NCBI RefSeq assembly: GCF_002901995.1
Contig: NZ_PPQN01000023.1
Location: 1-53,019, forward strand
Direction of reading: 5' to 3'
Source: Staphylococcus coagulans
GTDB lineage: Bacteria; Bacillota; Bacilli; Staphylococcales; Staphylococcaceae
Length of the DNA: 53,019 nt
This document shows, in pieces, positions 17,764 to 26,627 of this stretch; the first letter of the stretch is position 1; each line of letters begins with the position of its first letter. Position numbers and translations under genes: made by a program. The notes below the pieces were generated by a model. That model was not told the origin of the DNA and did not search any database. It was given only the letters and a program-made list of their open reading frames with translations.

Positions 17764-18390
17764 TTAGAATGTTTGAGCAACTTCTTCTGCTTTTTGGATT
17801 GCAGCGTTTTTGATTTCTTCGCTACGTTCTGGTTCAGCGTTGTGACCTTCGATGATCACTGTTTCATAAGAAGGTACACCATAGAATCCCATCATTGTTC
17901 TTACATAGCGATCACCAAGTTCTAATTCTGCACCAGGACCTTCAGAATAGTAGCCACCACGTGCTTGAATGTGTAATGCTTTTTTGTCAGTTAATAAACC
18001 AACTGGACCTTCTGAAGTGTATTTGAATGTTTTACCTGCAACAGAAACGGCGTCTAAATATGCTTTAAGTACAGGTGGAATAGACAAGTTCCACATTGGA
18101 GAAACAAAAACATATTTATCCGCATTGATAAATGTTTCTACAATGTCATTTAAGCGATTTACTTTACGACTTTCGTCTTCAGTTAATTGTTCGCCATTTT
18201 GTAATTTACCCCAACCAGAGAAAACATCTGCATCAATTTGTGGAATATCTTCTTTAAATAAGTCAATGTGTACAACTTCATCTTCAGGGTGTGCTTGTTC
18301 GTAAGCTTCTTTGAATGCTTTCCCTGCTGCCATAGATGATGATACAAGTTCATTTAATGGATGTGCTGTAATATAAAGTAATTTAGTCAT
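17764..18390 (-). CDS. azoR: FMN-dependent NADH-azoreductase
   Basis: A 208-residue flavodoxin-fold enzyme that reduces azo compounds and quinones with NADH. The FMN phosphate loop is [11 protein letters not shown] near residue 9. [19 protein letters not shown] (about 96-114) and the [11 protein letters not shown] loop near residue 143 are typical of AzoR. A GGGAAG site precedes the ATG. It is divergent from the atypical SDR gene at 18717, so the pair may respond to the same electrophile or quinone signal. Its products, aromatic amines, are substrates for the N-acetyltransferases encoded 26 kb away (inference). Confidence 0.93.
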   Translation of the reverse strand: MTKLLYITAHPLNELVSSSMAAGKAFKEAYEQAHPEDEVVHIDLFKEDIPQIDADVFSGWGKLQNGEQLTEDESRKVNRLNDIVETFINADKYVFVSPMWNLSIPPVLKAYLDAVSVAGKTFKYTSEGPVGLLTDKKALHIQARGGYYSEGPGAELELGDRYVRTMMGFYGVPSYETVIIEGHNAEPERSEEIKNAAIQKAEEVAQTF

Positions 18391-18643
18391 ATTTAATACT
18401 TCCCTTTCTTTATCGAATTCATAGTCTTATTATAACAGGTATAAAAAATATATCAATAATAAAATCTCGAATTCGTAATATTTTTTTTGGCTGTTCATCA
18501 AAAAGTTCTGTTTCAAGCCTGATATGATGGTGTTTTAATTTAAATATAAACTTTTGTTAGGCGTTGAATTTGAATGCTATACCTACAATTCGTCAGTGAA
18601 ATGTGCTTATTCAAAAGGGGATTTAAATGTGAACCAACAATGT
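18391..18643. other. Divergent intergenic region azoR / SDR
   Basis: AT-rich, no gene. GAATTC-containing sequence occurs at both ends of the azoR-proximal part (around 18414 and 18470), a possible pair of regulator half-sites. Nothing stronger is seen. Confidence 0.35.
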
Positions 18644-18673
18644 TTGCATTTTTTTACAATCTGGCTCTATAAT
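18644..18673 (+). promoter_or_regulatory. Promoter of the atypical SDR gene
   Basis: TTGCAT (18644-18649) and TATAAT (18668-18673) are separated by 18 bp. The -10 overlaps an in-frame ATG at 18672, which therefore cannot be the translation start. Confidence 0.75.
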
Positions 18674-18716
18674 GGACACGATTCAAAGTGTAATAAGAAA
18701 TAAGGGGGTCTTCGAA

Positions 18717-19358
18717 ATGAAGGTTGGAATTATTGGTGCAACAGGAAAGTCAGGTCGCTTGATTACAGAAGAAGCGTTGAAAAGAGGGTTAGACGTTACG
18801 GCAATCGTTAGGAATGCATCAAAGTTAGAAGAATCCAAAACCAAAGTGGTTGAGAAGGATATTTTTGATTTGACGACTGAGGATCTATCTGTTTTTGATG
18901 TTGTGGTGAATGCTTTTGGCACACCGATTGGACAAACTCAGCCCCATATTGATGCAGGACGTGTATTGATTGAAGCTTTGAGCGGAACAGAAACGCGTTT
19001 AGTCGTATTAGGTGGCGCAGGAAGTTTATATGTAGATGCCTCACGCAAGCAAAATGGCTTTTCAGCAGGCACTGTTCCAGATTTTGCATATGAAATTGCA
19101 ATAGGACAAGCTAAAAATTTAGAAGATTTACAAGCAACTTCGGATTTAAATTGGACATTTGTGAGTCCATCAGCATTTTATGATCCAGAAGGACCACGTA
19201 CAGGTCGATATCGTATCGGTGGGGACGTCATGTTATATAATTCAGATGGTGAAAGTTATTTAAGCTACCCTGATATGGCGCTTGCAATTGTAGATGAAGT
19301 TGAAAGTGGCAATCACAATCGACAACAAATGACTGTAGTAAGCGAAAAACATATTTAG
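18717..19358 (+). CDS. NAD(P)-binding atypical SDR (NmrA/YwnB-like)
   Basis: A 213-residue Rossmann protein beginning MKVGIIGATGKSG, the GxxGxxG nucleotide motif. VVVLGGAGSLYVD-type sequence near residue 100 and the WTFVSPSAFYDPEGPR segment are typical of atypical SDRs of the NmrA-like, flavin-reductase-like group. The catalytic Tyr-x3-Lys of classical SDRs is absent. AAGGGGG precedes the ATG. It is divergent from azoR with 326 bp between. It likely acts as a NAD(P)H-dependent reductase or redox sensor; the substrate is unknown. Confidence 0.8.
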   Translation: MKVGIIGATGKSGRLITEEALKRGLDVTAIVRNASKLEESKTKVVEKDIFDLTTEDLSVFDVVVNAFGTPIGQTQPHIDAGRVLIEALSGTETRLVVLGGAGSLYVDASRKQNGFSAGTVPDFAYEIAIGQAKNLEDLQATSDLNWTFVSPSAFYDPEGPRTGRYRIGGDVMLYNSDGESYLSYPDMALAIVDEVESGNHNRQQMTVVSEKHI

Positions 19359-19395
19359 CATAAATGTGAAGTTGGAATTCAATCTTAAAATAAAT

Positions 19396-19444
19396 AGCGC
19401 TAAGATGATTATGAATAGAAAATCGTCTTAGCGCTTCTTTTTTA
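19396..19444. terminator. Terminator hairpin, copy 1 of a dispersed element
   Basis: AGCGCTAAGATGATT pairs with AATCGTCTTAGCGCT and is followed by TCTTTTTTAT. It serves the SDR gene. An inverted near-copy, including the T-run flank, lies at 40940-40988. Confidence 0.85.
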
Positions 19445-20653
19445 TGATTGAGATGTTGTGTATTTTCTTTCTACTATAAAAAACTGATATAGCTGAAATA
19501 TTACGATTAAGCCCATTGTAATTGTGATCACGATGATATAAGGGATAAAGCTATGTTCACCTTGTAAGCCGACAAGCGGTGTGGCAATTGCACCGATAAA
19601 ATATTGCATGAGACCGACTAAACTGGATGCACTCCCAATCCCTTTTTGTTGGCCTTCCATCGCAATCGCAAAACCTAAAGTACCAATGCCTGCGACTGGT
19701 GCCACAATAAGTAAAAATGACGGTAACAGAATCCATAGGCTGAGATGATTAAGAAGTGCAACAATCGCAATACCAGTTCCAATCAATTGAATCATTGAAT
19801 AAATGCGAAACATTGTGTGCTGATTGATATGTTCAACGAGATGGCTTGTTAACTGTGCTGTTCCAATTAACCCAATGCCTGTTAGTGCAAAAATGTAGCT
19901 ATACTGCTGTGCAGTGAGATGATAGATATTTTGCATAATAAATGGAGAAGCTGCTAAATAACCGAAAAACATCGCAAACGTAAAACCTTGGATTAACATT
20001 GGAACAACGAAAGAACGCCGTGTTAACAGTATTTTAAAGTCAGTGATGACACTTTTGAAATTACCTTGTCGACGTAACTCAGGTGGTAAGGTTTCATCAA
20101 TTTTAAAGTGTGCCCCTATCAACATGAAAAGGGTCAAGGTCGCGAGTATCCAAAAAAGAATACGAAAATTACCAAAGCTTAGAATAGCACCACCAAACAT
20201 CGGTGCTAAAACGGGTGCAGCTCCATTGACAAGCATGAGCATAGCTAAAAATTGTGTTAGTACTTTTCCTTTATATAAATCAGTCGCGATCGCTCTTGCT
20301 AAAACAATCCCTGCGCCTCCAGAGACGCCTTGAATAAAGCGGAAAATGATAAGCACTGTAATATTGGGTGTTAGTGCAATCGCTATAGAAGATAAAATAT
20401 AAATGATTAAGCTCACCATCAAAGGTTTTTTACGTCCAGTACTGTCGGAAAGTGTCCCCAGTACAACATTCCCTACAGCAAGGCCCACCATAAAAAATGT
20501 CAGTGTTAATTGCACATGTGCTGTAGTCGTATTCAACATCGATTTAACTTCAGGTAATGCAGGTAAATACATATCAATTGAAAGCGGACCAAATGCAGAC
20601 AGTCCTGCCATAATTAAGATGAATAAAGGTGACATACGTTTTTCTTTCATCAT
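19442..20653 (-). CDS. MFS exporter, Bcr/CflA family
   Basis: A 403-residue drug:proton antiporter-type protein with twelve membrane segments. The Bcr/CflA family signature SIDMYLPALPEV is in the first loop (about residues 25-36), and GTLSDSTGRKKPLM is the loop 2-3 motif A. QGVSGGAGIVLARAIATD near residue 112 matches the antiporter region. The start has AAGGAGAAACA before two ATGs (20653, 20650). It follows the TetR/isochorismatase-like pair on the same strand but behind a terminator (20704-20731), so it is not simply cotranscribed. Confidence 0.88.
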   Translation of the reverse strand: MMKEKRMSPLFILIMAGLSAFGPLSIDMYLPALPEVKSMLNTTTAHVQLTLTFFMVGLAVGNVVLGTLSDSTGRKKPLMVSLIIYILSSIAIALTPNITVLIIFRFIQGVSGGAGIVLARAIATDLYKGKVLTQFLAMLMLVNGAAPVLAPMFGGAILSFGNFRILFWILATLTLFMLIGAHFKIDETLPPELRRQGNFKSVITDFKILLTRRSFVVPMLIQGFTFAMFFGYLAASPFIMQNIYHLTAQQYSYIFALTGIGLIGTAQLTSHLVEHINQHTMFRIYSMIQLIGTGIAIVALLNHLSLWILLPSFLLIVAPVAGIGTLGFAIAMEGQQKGIGSASSLVGLMQYFIGAIATPLVGLQGEHSFIPYIIVITITMGLIVIFQLYQFFIVERKYTTSQS

Positions 20654-20703
20654 TGTTTCTCCTTTTTCTATTTAAGATTTGACGCCTTTAGTGTTAAAAA
20701 GAA

Positions 20704-20731
20704 CACGGAAATCAAAGGGGAGACTTCCGTG
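20704..20731 (-). terminator. Terminator of the first TetR/isochorismatase-like unit
   Basis: CACGGAA pairs with TTCCGTG; TTCTTTTTAAC follows on the minus strand. Confidence 0.75.
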
Positions 20732-20758
20732 CTAACATTTTCTATATAATGATGACTG

Positions 20759-21328
20759 TTATTTTTCAGCTTGTAGTAATTGAATGGCTTCTTCGGTTGT
20801 CACGATTTGTCCCATGTAAGGAAATGTATGCTCAATAGAAAATTGATGTAATGTGGCCTCTGGTGCAGCCATCATGTCTGAAACAAAGTATTGATTATAG
20901 GCATTTTGGTAAGCGTCACGCGCTGTCGTGTCTACGCCCATATGGGTAGAGATACCGCCGATGACTATATTTTTAATACCACGACGGCGAAGTTGTAAAT
21001 CTAAATCTGTACCAAAAAAACCACTGAAACCTCGTTTGTCTACGATGTAATCATGTGAATCAGCGCCAAGTTCTTCCGCCAACTCAGCAAAGTCAGAATC
21101 AGGTGGACCGCCAGGAAGCGGTCGCATTGCATTCGGTTGTAAAGCGTCTTTTCCATCTACAAAATTGACACGAATAAATGCAATAAATCCACTGTTTTCT
21201 TTGAAAAGTTGAACCATTTGACTCGCATTATTTAAGACTGAATCAACACTATGTGGTGCCGTTTGCATGTGATTAGCAATACCTTTTTGTAAGTCTACTA
21301 AAACTAAAGCTGTATTTTCAAAATTCAT
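20759..21328 (-). CDS. Isochorismatase-like hydrolase, Gly at the nucleophile position (copy 1)
   Basis: A 189-residue isochorismatase-fold protein. The triad Asp12 (LVDLQ) and Lys98 (DKRGFSG) is present, but the usual catalytic Cys is Gly131 in STHMGVDTTARDAY. In true isochorismatases such as EntB this position is also Gly, whereas nicotinamidase-like cysteine hydrolases need Cys. So a vinyl-ether hydrolysis, or a non-hydrolytic role, is more likely than amide hydrolysis (inference). The start is ATG 21328, preceded by AAAGGAAG. It lies 37 bp downstream of a TetR gene. A close paralogue, also next to a TetR gene, is at 45535; GFFGTDLDLQLRRRGI is identical in both. Confidence 0.85.
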   Translation of the reverse strand: MNFENTALVLVDLQKGIANHMQTAPHSVDSVLNNASQMVQLFKENSGFIAFIRVNFVDGKDALQPNAMRPLPGGPPDSDFAELAEELGADSHDYIVDKRGFSGFFGTDLDLQLRRRGIKNIVIGGISTHMGVDTTARDAYQNAYNQYFVSDMMAAPEATLHQFSIEHTFPYMGQIVTTEEAIQLLQAEK

Positions 21329-21365
21329 TACGAATCTTCCTTTCTTTTTATCTAAATATGAAGTT

Positions 21366-21929
21366 TTATTTGGATTGCACACCCCGAACGAAAATTTTTA
21401 AAATACGATCAACAAATTGTTCTGACGGTATTTTCTTAACGTAATGTTGATATTCAAATACATCTGCCGAAAAAGAATTGAGTAATATATCTGCGTGAAA
21501 ATCAGGATCCGTCACAATATCGAGTTGGGTAATACAAGATATGACCTCTTCTTTAAGCTTGAGATAAAATGGTGTTTGCATCATCACTCGATTTTGTTTA
21601 TCTGTACGTTCTACTTCTTTTATCAAGTTGACATGGTCTTCCATTATTGCAATGAGGGATAAAAAGATATAACGTAGGCGCTCTTGTGGATCCTTTTGTT
21701 GTCGCTGAACTTTAATTTTTTCGAACATTTGTCGAATATGCTGACCTAACAAAGCAGAACAAATTTCTGACTTATTAGAGAAATGGCGATAAAGGGTCCC
21801 CGTTCCAATTTGAGCTGTTTGGGCTATTTTCTTCATGCTGACACTTTCAACATCGTTAGCGTTAAAAAGGTCGTGTGCTGTTTTCATGATATGCTGCTCA
21901 TTTTTGATGGCATCACTTCGTTTTGACAT
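21366..21929 (-). CDS. TetR-family regulator (copy 1)
   Basis: A 187-residue repressor-type protein with an N-terminal HTH (about residues 10-55: VSMKKIAQTAQIGTGTLYRHF then SNKSEI) and an all-helical ligand domain. The start is set at the ATG 9 nt after GGAG; upstream in-frame GTG and ATG codons overlap the ribosome site. The following gene is an isochorismatase-like hydrolase, and the same gene pair occurs at 44945-46092, which indicates a duplicated module. The ligand is unknown, possibly an aromatic or quinone compound. Confidence 0.87.
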   Translation of the reverse strand: MSKRSDAIKNEQHIMKTAHDLFNANDVESVSMKKIAQTAQIGTGTLYRHFSNKSEICSALLGQHIRQMFEKIKVQRQQKDPQERLRYIFLSLIAIMEDHVNLIKEVERTDKQNRVMMQTPFYLKLKEEVISCITQLDIVTDPDFHADILLNSFSADVFEYQHYVKKIPSEQFVDRILKIFVRGVQSK

Positions 21930-21963
21930 GGCAGTCATCTCCACTTCATTTAAGAATAATTAT

Positions 21964-22021
21964 ATTATAAATGAGAGGGGTGTCCGTTTTCAAGTTTTAA
22001 ATCTTCAATGTGTTTTCAAGT
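21964..22021 (-). promoter_or_regulatory. Promoter of TetR copy 1 with a direct repeat
   Basis: On the minus strand TTGAAA (21993-21988) and TATAAT (21969-21964) are 18 bp apart. ACTTGAAAAC occurs twice (21995-21986 and 22021-22012), 26 bp apart, the first covering the -35. It could be an activator or repressor site. Confidence 0.6.
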
Positions 22022-22173
22022 ATTTCAAAGGTATTTAAAAAGAAGGCGGAGGGATAAAAGGGGACATTCTTGTTTAAGATCATAAAGAGGTAATTCCTAA
22101 CATGTGCTATAAAATGGTGGAGATATAGGAAAGTTTCACAAATTTATGTATTAGATATGAAAGAGAGACAAAA

Positions 22174-22206
22174 ACAGCTAAAGGCAATGTTTAAGCCTTT
22201 AGCTGT
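22174..22206 (-). terminator. Butanediol dehydrogenase terminator
   Basis: ACAGCTAAAGGC pairs with GCCTTTAGCTGT; TTTTTGTCTC follows on the minus strand. Confidence 0.85.
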
Positions 22207-22221
22207 TGTGAGAAAGATGTG

Positions 22222-23271
22222 CTATTCAGATTCTGCAATGTTGACTAAAATCTTAGCCTGTGATTTATCATTAACTAATTGTTCGAACCCTTTTTTGACA
22301 ATATCGTCAAGTTGGATGTGGTCAGTTACGACACCTTTAACATTTAAATTTCCTGCAGCCATAAGATCAATTGTTTGTTGGAAAGTCGTAGGTGTATAGG
22401 CAATAGTAGAAGTGAGTTTAACACCGGAATTTGTTAATTGCATCGGATGCCATTCTACAGGTTTACCAAAAATAGAAACGATAACGACTGTTCCACGTGG
22501 ACGCGTAATATTGATTGAATCTTTTAAGGTTTGTCCAACACCTGCAACTTCAAATGTCACGTCAACACCATTGTCAGTATGTTCAGCAACGTAAGCTTCT
22601 ACATTTTCTTTACCAGAATTAACAGCGTGCGTTGCACCTAATTCTTTCGCTTTGGCTAAACGCTCTTCGGATAAATCAAAGACAAAGATTTGGCTTGCAC
22701 CTGCTGCTTTAGCTGCAATGATGTTTAATAATCCGATAGGTCCCGCACCAATAATGGCAACCGTATCTCCGAAGAGAAGACCACTTTCTTTAACGGCTTG
22801 TACTGCGACAGCTGTCGGCTCAACAAGTGCACCTTCTTCATCGGATACATTGTCAGGTAAACGATAAATGTTTTCTGCAGGAACATTTGTATATCTTGCA
22901 AATCCACCGTCAGCCCCTAATCCAACAAAAGTGTAGCCATCATATAAATCAACATTTTCCTCTTTTTCGTGTTTTGAAACAGTAGGGTTTACGACAACGC
23001 GTTCACCAATTTTAAAGTCTTTTACATCTGAACCTAATTCATAAATAACGCCGGCAAATTCATGTCCCAATGTCACTGGGGCAGTTTGTCCTAAAAAAGG
23101 ATCGGGTTGATCAGTCGAAATAAAAATGGGTCCCTCTAAATATTCATGGAGATCTGTACCACAAATACCTGCCCAATTGACCTGAACTCTTACTTCGTCT
23201 TTACCCAATGGACGAAGTTCACGTTCCTCAACACGTACATCTTTTTGTCCGTACCAAACTGCTGCTTTCAT
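22222..23271 (-). CDS. 2,3-butanediol dehydrogenase-like zinc alcohol dehydrogenase
   Basis: A 349-residue medium-chain dehydrogenase. MKAAVWYG at the start, GICGTDLHEY (catalytic zinc Cys) and GHEFAG (zinc His) match the (R,R)-butanediol dehydrogenase family, and GAGPIGLL near residue 170 binds NAD. The structural-zinc lobe lacks all four cysteines: between VVNPTV and FVGLGADGG stands SKHEKEENVDLYDGYT. Loss of structural zinc is known in some members and need not abolish activity. The start is ATG 23271 with AGAAGGTG upstream. It is monocistronic with its own terminator. It likely interconverts acetoin and 2,3-butanediol. Confidence 0.85.
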   Translation of the reverse strand: MKAAVWYGQKDVRVEERELRPLGKDEVRVQVNWAGICGTDLHEYLEGPIFISTDQPDPFLGQTAPVTLGHEFAGVIYELGSDVKDFKIGERVVVNPTVSKHEKEENVDLYDGYTFVGLGADGGFARYTNVPAENIYRLPDNVSDEEGALVEPTAVAVQAVKESGLLFGDTVAIIGAGPIGLLNIIAAKAAGASQIFVFDLSEERLAKAKELGATHAVNSGKENVEAYVAEHTDNGVDVTFEVAGVGQTLKDSINITRPRGTVVIVSIFGKPVEWHPMQLTNSGVKLTSTIAYTPTTFQQTIDLMAAGNLNVKGVVTDHIQLDDIVKKGFEQLVNDKSQAKILVNIAESE

Positions 23272-23577
23272 CTTAAGCACCTTCTTCTATAATATTTACA
23301 CTTTTATTATATGCCTATTTTGGGATGAAAACAATGGTTATAAATTGAAATGTTAAAATTATATAAAAAATAATCAATTGTTAGAAATTAAAAAGATAGT
23401 TCAATTGAGTTGTGCTGATGGCAATGAGTGTTTGAGATGATTTATGAAGAATCGCATATGAAATAAAGAAATGGAAAACAAAAAGACTGCCCAACACGTT
23501 TGAAACGTTTTGGACAGTCTCCGGGCTAGCAAACATAGCAATGATTGTTAACCTCGAGCGTTAGATATATAGAAATG
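23272..23577. other. Intergenic region between butanediol dehydrogenase and the secreted-protein gene
   Basis: AT-rich promoter region of the minus-strand dehydrogenase, plus the terminator at 23484-23521. No other gene is visible. Confidence 0.5.
23484..23521 (-). terminator. Terminator of the small secreted-protein gene
   Basis: AGACTG-CCAA pairs with TTGG-CAGTCT around an internal CGTTTGAAACG hairpin, followed on the minus strand by TTTTTGTTTTCC. Confidence 0.8.
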
Positions 23578-23880
23578 TTAGATTAAATGATCGTATTTAG
23601 ATGTGTCGAGCCCGTCAGCTTTTGCTTTTTTAATAATGTCGCTCACACTGTGTAAGCCTTGTTTATCAAAATAAGCTTTCACGCGTTGTTTTGAATCAGC
23701 ACTTGCGTTGTCATCAATTAAGATATCAACGTAAGAAAGTTCATGTTCTAAAAGTTTTGAGTCGTCATGTAAGATGATACCATTTTGTGCTGTTACTTTC
23801 GCGTCTGCTTCATGACTTAATGCAAAAGCACCTGTTGATAAAATACCAACTGCTAAAGTTGAAACTAATAATTTCTTCAT
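23578..23880 (-). CDS. Small secreted protein of unknown function
   Basis: A 100-residue precursor with a clear signal peptide ([20 protein letters not shown], cleavage near residue 27 after ADA). The mature part of about 73 residues is charged and helical ([33 protein letters not shown]) and has no Cys or membrane segment. The start is ATG 23880, with AAAGGAG 10 nt upstream; TTG 23889 is too close to it. I do not recognise a family. It is monocistronic, so probably an exported effector or wall-associated small protein. Confidence 0.75.
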   Translation of the reverse strand: MKKLLVSTLAVGILSTGAFALSHEADAKVTAQNGIILHDDSKLLEHELSYVDILIDDNASADSKQRVKAYFDKQGLHSVSDIIKKAKADGLDTSKYDHLI

Positions 23881-24344
23881 ATTATGCAACTCCTTTATTT
23901 TTCTGACACCAATATAACATATTATTTTGGTAAATATTGCGTTAGTAAGTATATTTAATAATAGTTAATAACTATTTAATAATTGAGCAAAATACTTGCA
24001 TTGTTTTATATTAATAAGTTATGTAAAGCAATTAAGTCAATTTTAAAATATAAATCATCACCCGAATAATACGATATTGACGCCACTCATTTAATATGAA
24101 AAGCATGGGTAAGTATTTAAATTTAAAAAAGAAATTACCAAATTATTTTTGAATGAAAATAAATTAAAGTCTAAATCTTAATGAAAAATACATCGACAAA
24201 TAAAGAAATAGACAAAGGGAAACAAAAAAGAATTGATTTCGTCATCTCTGCTATATATTTTGAAAAGATATGAAAAAAACGAATATTTCACAAATAGCTA
24301 TGCGTTTATGAGTAAATATAAAAATGAATCACACTATTGAACAA
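23881..24344. other. AT-rich intergenic region
   Basis: No gene is seen between the NO reductase stop and the secreted-protein start. There is no convincing terminator for the reductase. A TTTCACAAA half-site occurs near 24287. Confidence 0.4.
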
Positions 24345-26627
24345 TTAACGCTTAATATATTTGAACCCTCTGACAAAAATGGATACTAAAATAAGAACAC
24401 CAATAGTAAATATGATATCCCAAGGCATTCTTCCCCAGATTAATCCAGCTACAAGTGGATTTTCATAAAAAGTAGCGAGTCTAGAATGCCAATAACCATA
24501 ATTAAGCGCATCTTTTAATTGGATATAGCCAACAGGAAGAAGGGTAAATAAGACCATTCCAGCTAACCCAATATTTAATGTCCAACATGAAATTTTAATC
24601 CATTTCTCAACTTTATGGGACCAAAATGCTTTTTGAGTGATGTTTCTAAAAACGTATAAAGCAATAGCAATAGAAAACATCCCATAGACGCCTGCCATTG
24701 AGCCGTGTGCGTGTGCAGCTGTCCATTGGGTGCCATGTTCAAAATAATTGACTGCGGGTGTATTAATCAAAAAGCCTAGGGCCCCCGCACCAATAGCATT
24801 CCATAAGCCTGTAGAAGCTAAGAAAATGAATGTACCTTTATATGGAAAAGCCATATCACTTTTTTTGTATAAACGATAATGTGTATATGCTTCCCAAATG
24901 AGTAAACAAAGTGGCACCACTTCTAAGGCAGAGAAACAAGAACCTAACGCTAACCAAATGGAATGATCACCCTGCCAGTAATAGTGATGGCCCATACCTA
25001 CCACGCCTGTACCAAGTAATAGAATGAGTTGAAAATATAAAGCACGAATGGTTGATTGAATAGTTGTAAGTTTCATATTGACCATTAAAAAGCCTATCAG
25101 TACAACTGCGAATGCTTCGAATATCCCCTCAACCCATAAGTGCACTATCCACCAACGCCAATAATCAGCAAAAGTAACATGCGTGTTAGGCATGATAAAA
25201 AGAGAAGCTAAATAAAATAATGGGATTGCAATCGCACCGATAAAGAGTAGTGAAAGCAAATGTTTCTTATCATAATTGGTTTGTATTTTATTACGAATTG
25301 CTGGAATAAAACCACGATATAATATGATAATCCATAGCACCATGCCGATGATGAATAAGATTTGCCAGAATTTCCCCATTTCGATATATTCCCATCCAAA
25401 ATGACCGAATAACCACCAATGTTGATTAATCACACCTAAAATATTTCCCCATTCACCTAGCATACTACCAATAACTACTACTAATAATGCGTAGAATAAA
25501 ATATCTACGAGTAAACTTTGATGTTTAGGTTCTGAACCTAAAACTTTAGGAACAATATATATCCCTGCTGCCAACCAAGCTGTGGCAATCCAGAAAATTG
25601 CTAATTGTAAGTGCCAAGTTTTAGCAAGATTAAATGGTAAAAACTGTTGTATAGGGATGCCAAAGAAGCTGTTTTCTACATAATAATGAGCCATAAGCTC
25701 GCCTAATAAGATTTGAATTAAGAATAAAAGCATCACAATAACAAGATATTTACCTACCTTTTGTTGACTTCGTGTGATGATAGAATCCACTTCGATTTTA
25801 GGGAGATATTTTTCAGATTGATAGGTGGCCTTCATATCGAATTCGTAACGTCTTTGAATATAAATAATGAATGCGAGTCCGCCAATTAATAAAGTTACTG
25901 AAATGGCTGTCCAAAGCACACCTGAGCTCGGTAACATATTGCCCGCATCAGGATCATATGGCCAATTATTAGTGTATGAAAAATTTTGACTTGGTCTATC
26001 AGTGGATGAGAGCCAAGCCCCCCAAAAGAAGAATTGACTTAAATGTTCGATTTTATTTCCAGAAACCATATAGTCATCATTCTTAAATTGTTTAATCATA
26101 TTTTCAGTAAGGCCTGCTTGTTTAGGATTGTTGATAAATATTTTTTTATAATACTTTTGGATATAATTCAAACCGTATACTTGCGCATCTGTAAGTACAA
26201 GTTGATCCTTTTGTTGATCATAGCGATTTACCCGTATTTCTTTAGTTACTTTATCTTTGACAGCAGCGCGTTCCGCCTCATCCAAACGGTTCAATGGTTT
26301 ATGATACAATGTGTGCGCATAATAAGTCCGCATCCCTCTAATATAATGATGTAGTGTTTCTGCTGTATAATCAGGACCAAGATATGAACCATTACCTAAA
26401 TATGACCCATAATCAGTAAGGCCATATTTCTCATAAATGGCTTGTCCGCTGATTAACTCAGATTTTGTCACTATTGTGTTTCCGTGTGTATCCACAATTT
26501 TTGCGGGACGAGGTGCTTCATTTTGAAATATAAACCACCCTCCTATTAGCAAAATAGAAAACACTAAAGCGAGTATCGTCAATAAAACTCTATTTAAACG
26601 TTTATACATATTTCTTTGGAGTGACAT
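24345..26627 (-). CDS. norB: Quinol-dependent nitric oxide reductase
   Basis: A 760-residue heme-copper-superfamily enzyme that reduces NO to N2O with quinol. After one N-terminal membrane segment and a periplasm-side domain (to about residue 240, with SQFFFWGAWLSSTDRP) come about 12 helices. Expected heme and non-heme iron ligands are visible: TWHLQLAIFWIATAW, HFGWEYIEMG, HLWVEGIFEAF and GTQWTAAHAHGSMAG. The fused N-terminal domain marks the single-subunit qNOR type. An AAGAGGAGG site precedes ATG 26627. It is monocistronic. Such genes occur in some staphylococci and confer NO detoxification under host nitrosative stress. The symbol is the qNOR norB, not the quinolone efflux NorB. Confidence 0.93.
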   Translation of the reverse strand: MSLQRNMYKRLNRVLLTILALVFSILLIGGWFIFQNEAPRPAKIVDTHGNTIVTKSELISGQAIYEKYGLTDYGSYLGNGSYLGPDYTAETLHHYIRGMRTYYAHTLYHKPLNRLDEAERAAVKDKVTKEIRVNRYDQQKDQLVLTDAQVYGLNYIQKYYKKIFINNPKQAGLTENMIKQFKNDDYMVSGNKIEHLSQFFFWGAWLSSTDRPSQNFSYTNNWPYDPDAGNMLPSSGVLWTAISVTLLIGGLAFIIYIQRRYEFDMKATYQSEKYLPKIEVDSIITRSQQKVGKYLVIVMLLFLIQILLGELMAHYYVENSFFGIPIQQFLPFNLAKTWHLQLAIFWIATAWLAAGIYIVPKVLGSEPKHQSLLVDILFYALLVVVIGSMLGEWGNILGVINQHWWLFGHFGWEYIEMGKFWQILFIIGMVLWIIILYRGFIPAIRNKIQTNYDKKHLLSLLFIGAIAIPLFYLASLFIMPNTHVTFADYWRWWIVHLWVEGIFEAFAVVLIGFLMVNMKLTTIQSTIRALYFQLILLLGTGVVGMGHHYYWQGDHSIWLALGSCFSALEVVPLCLLIWEAYTHYRLYKKSDMAFPYKGTFIFLASTGLWNAIGAGALGFLINTPAVNYFEHGTQWTAAHAHGSMAGVYGMFSIAIALYVFRNITQKAFWSHKVEKWIKISCWTLNIGLAGMVLFTLLPVGYIQLKDALNYGYWHSRLATFYENPLVAGLIWGRMPWDIIFTIGVLILVSIFVRGFKYIKR

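Noticed and set aside
18672..18716. Upstream start for the atypical SDR
   Set aside because: The ATG at 18672 overlaps the -10 TATAAT, so it cannot be in the mRNA leader as a start; MKVGIIGATG at 18717 has AAGGGGG.
24345..26627. NorB quinolone efflux pump, because S. aureus norB neighbours ald-tdcB
   Set aside because: The protein is a 760-residue heme-copper oxidase-type NO reductase, unrelated to the MFS pump of the same name.
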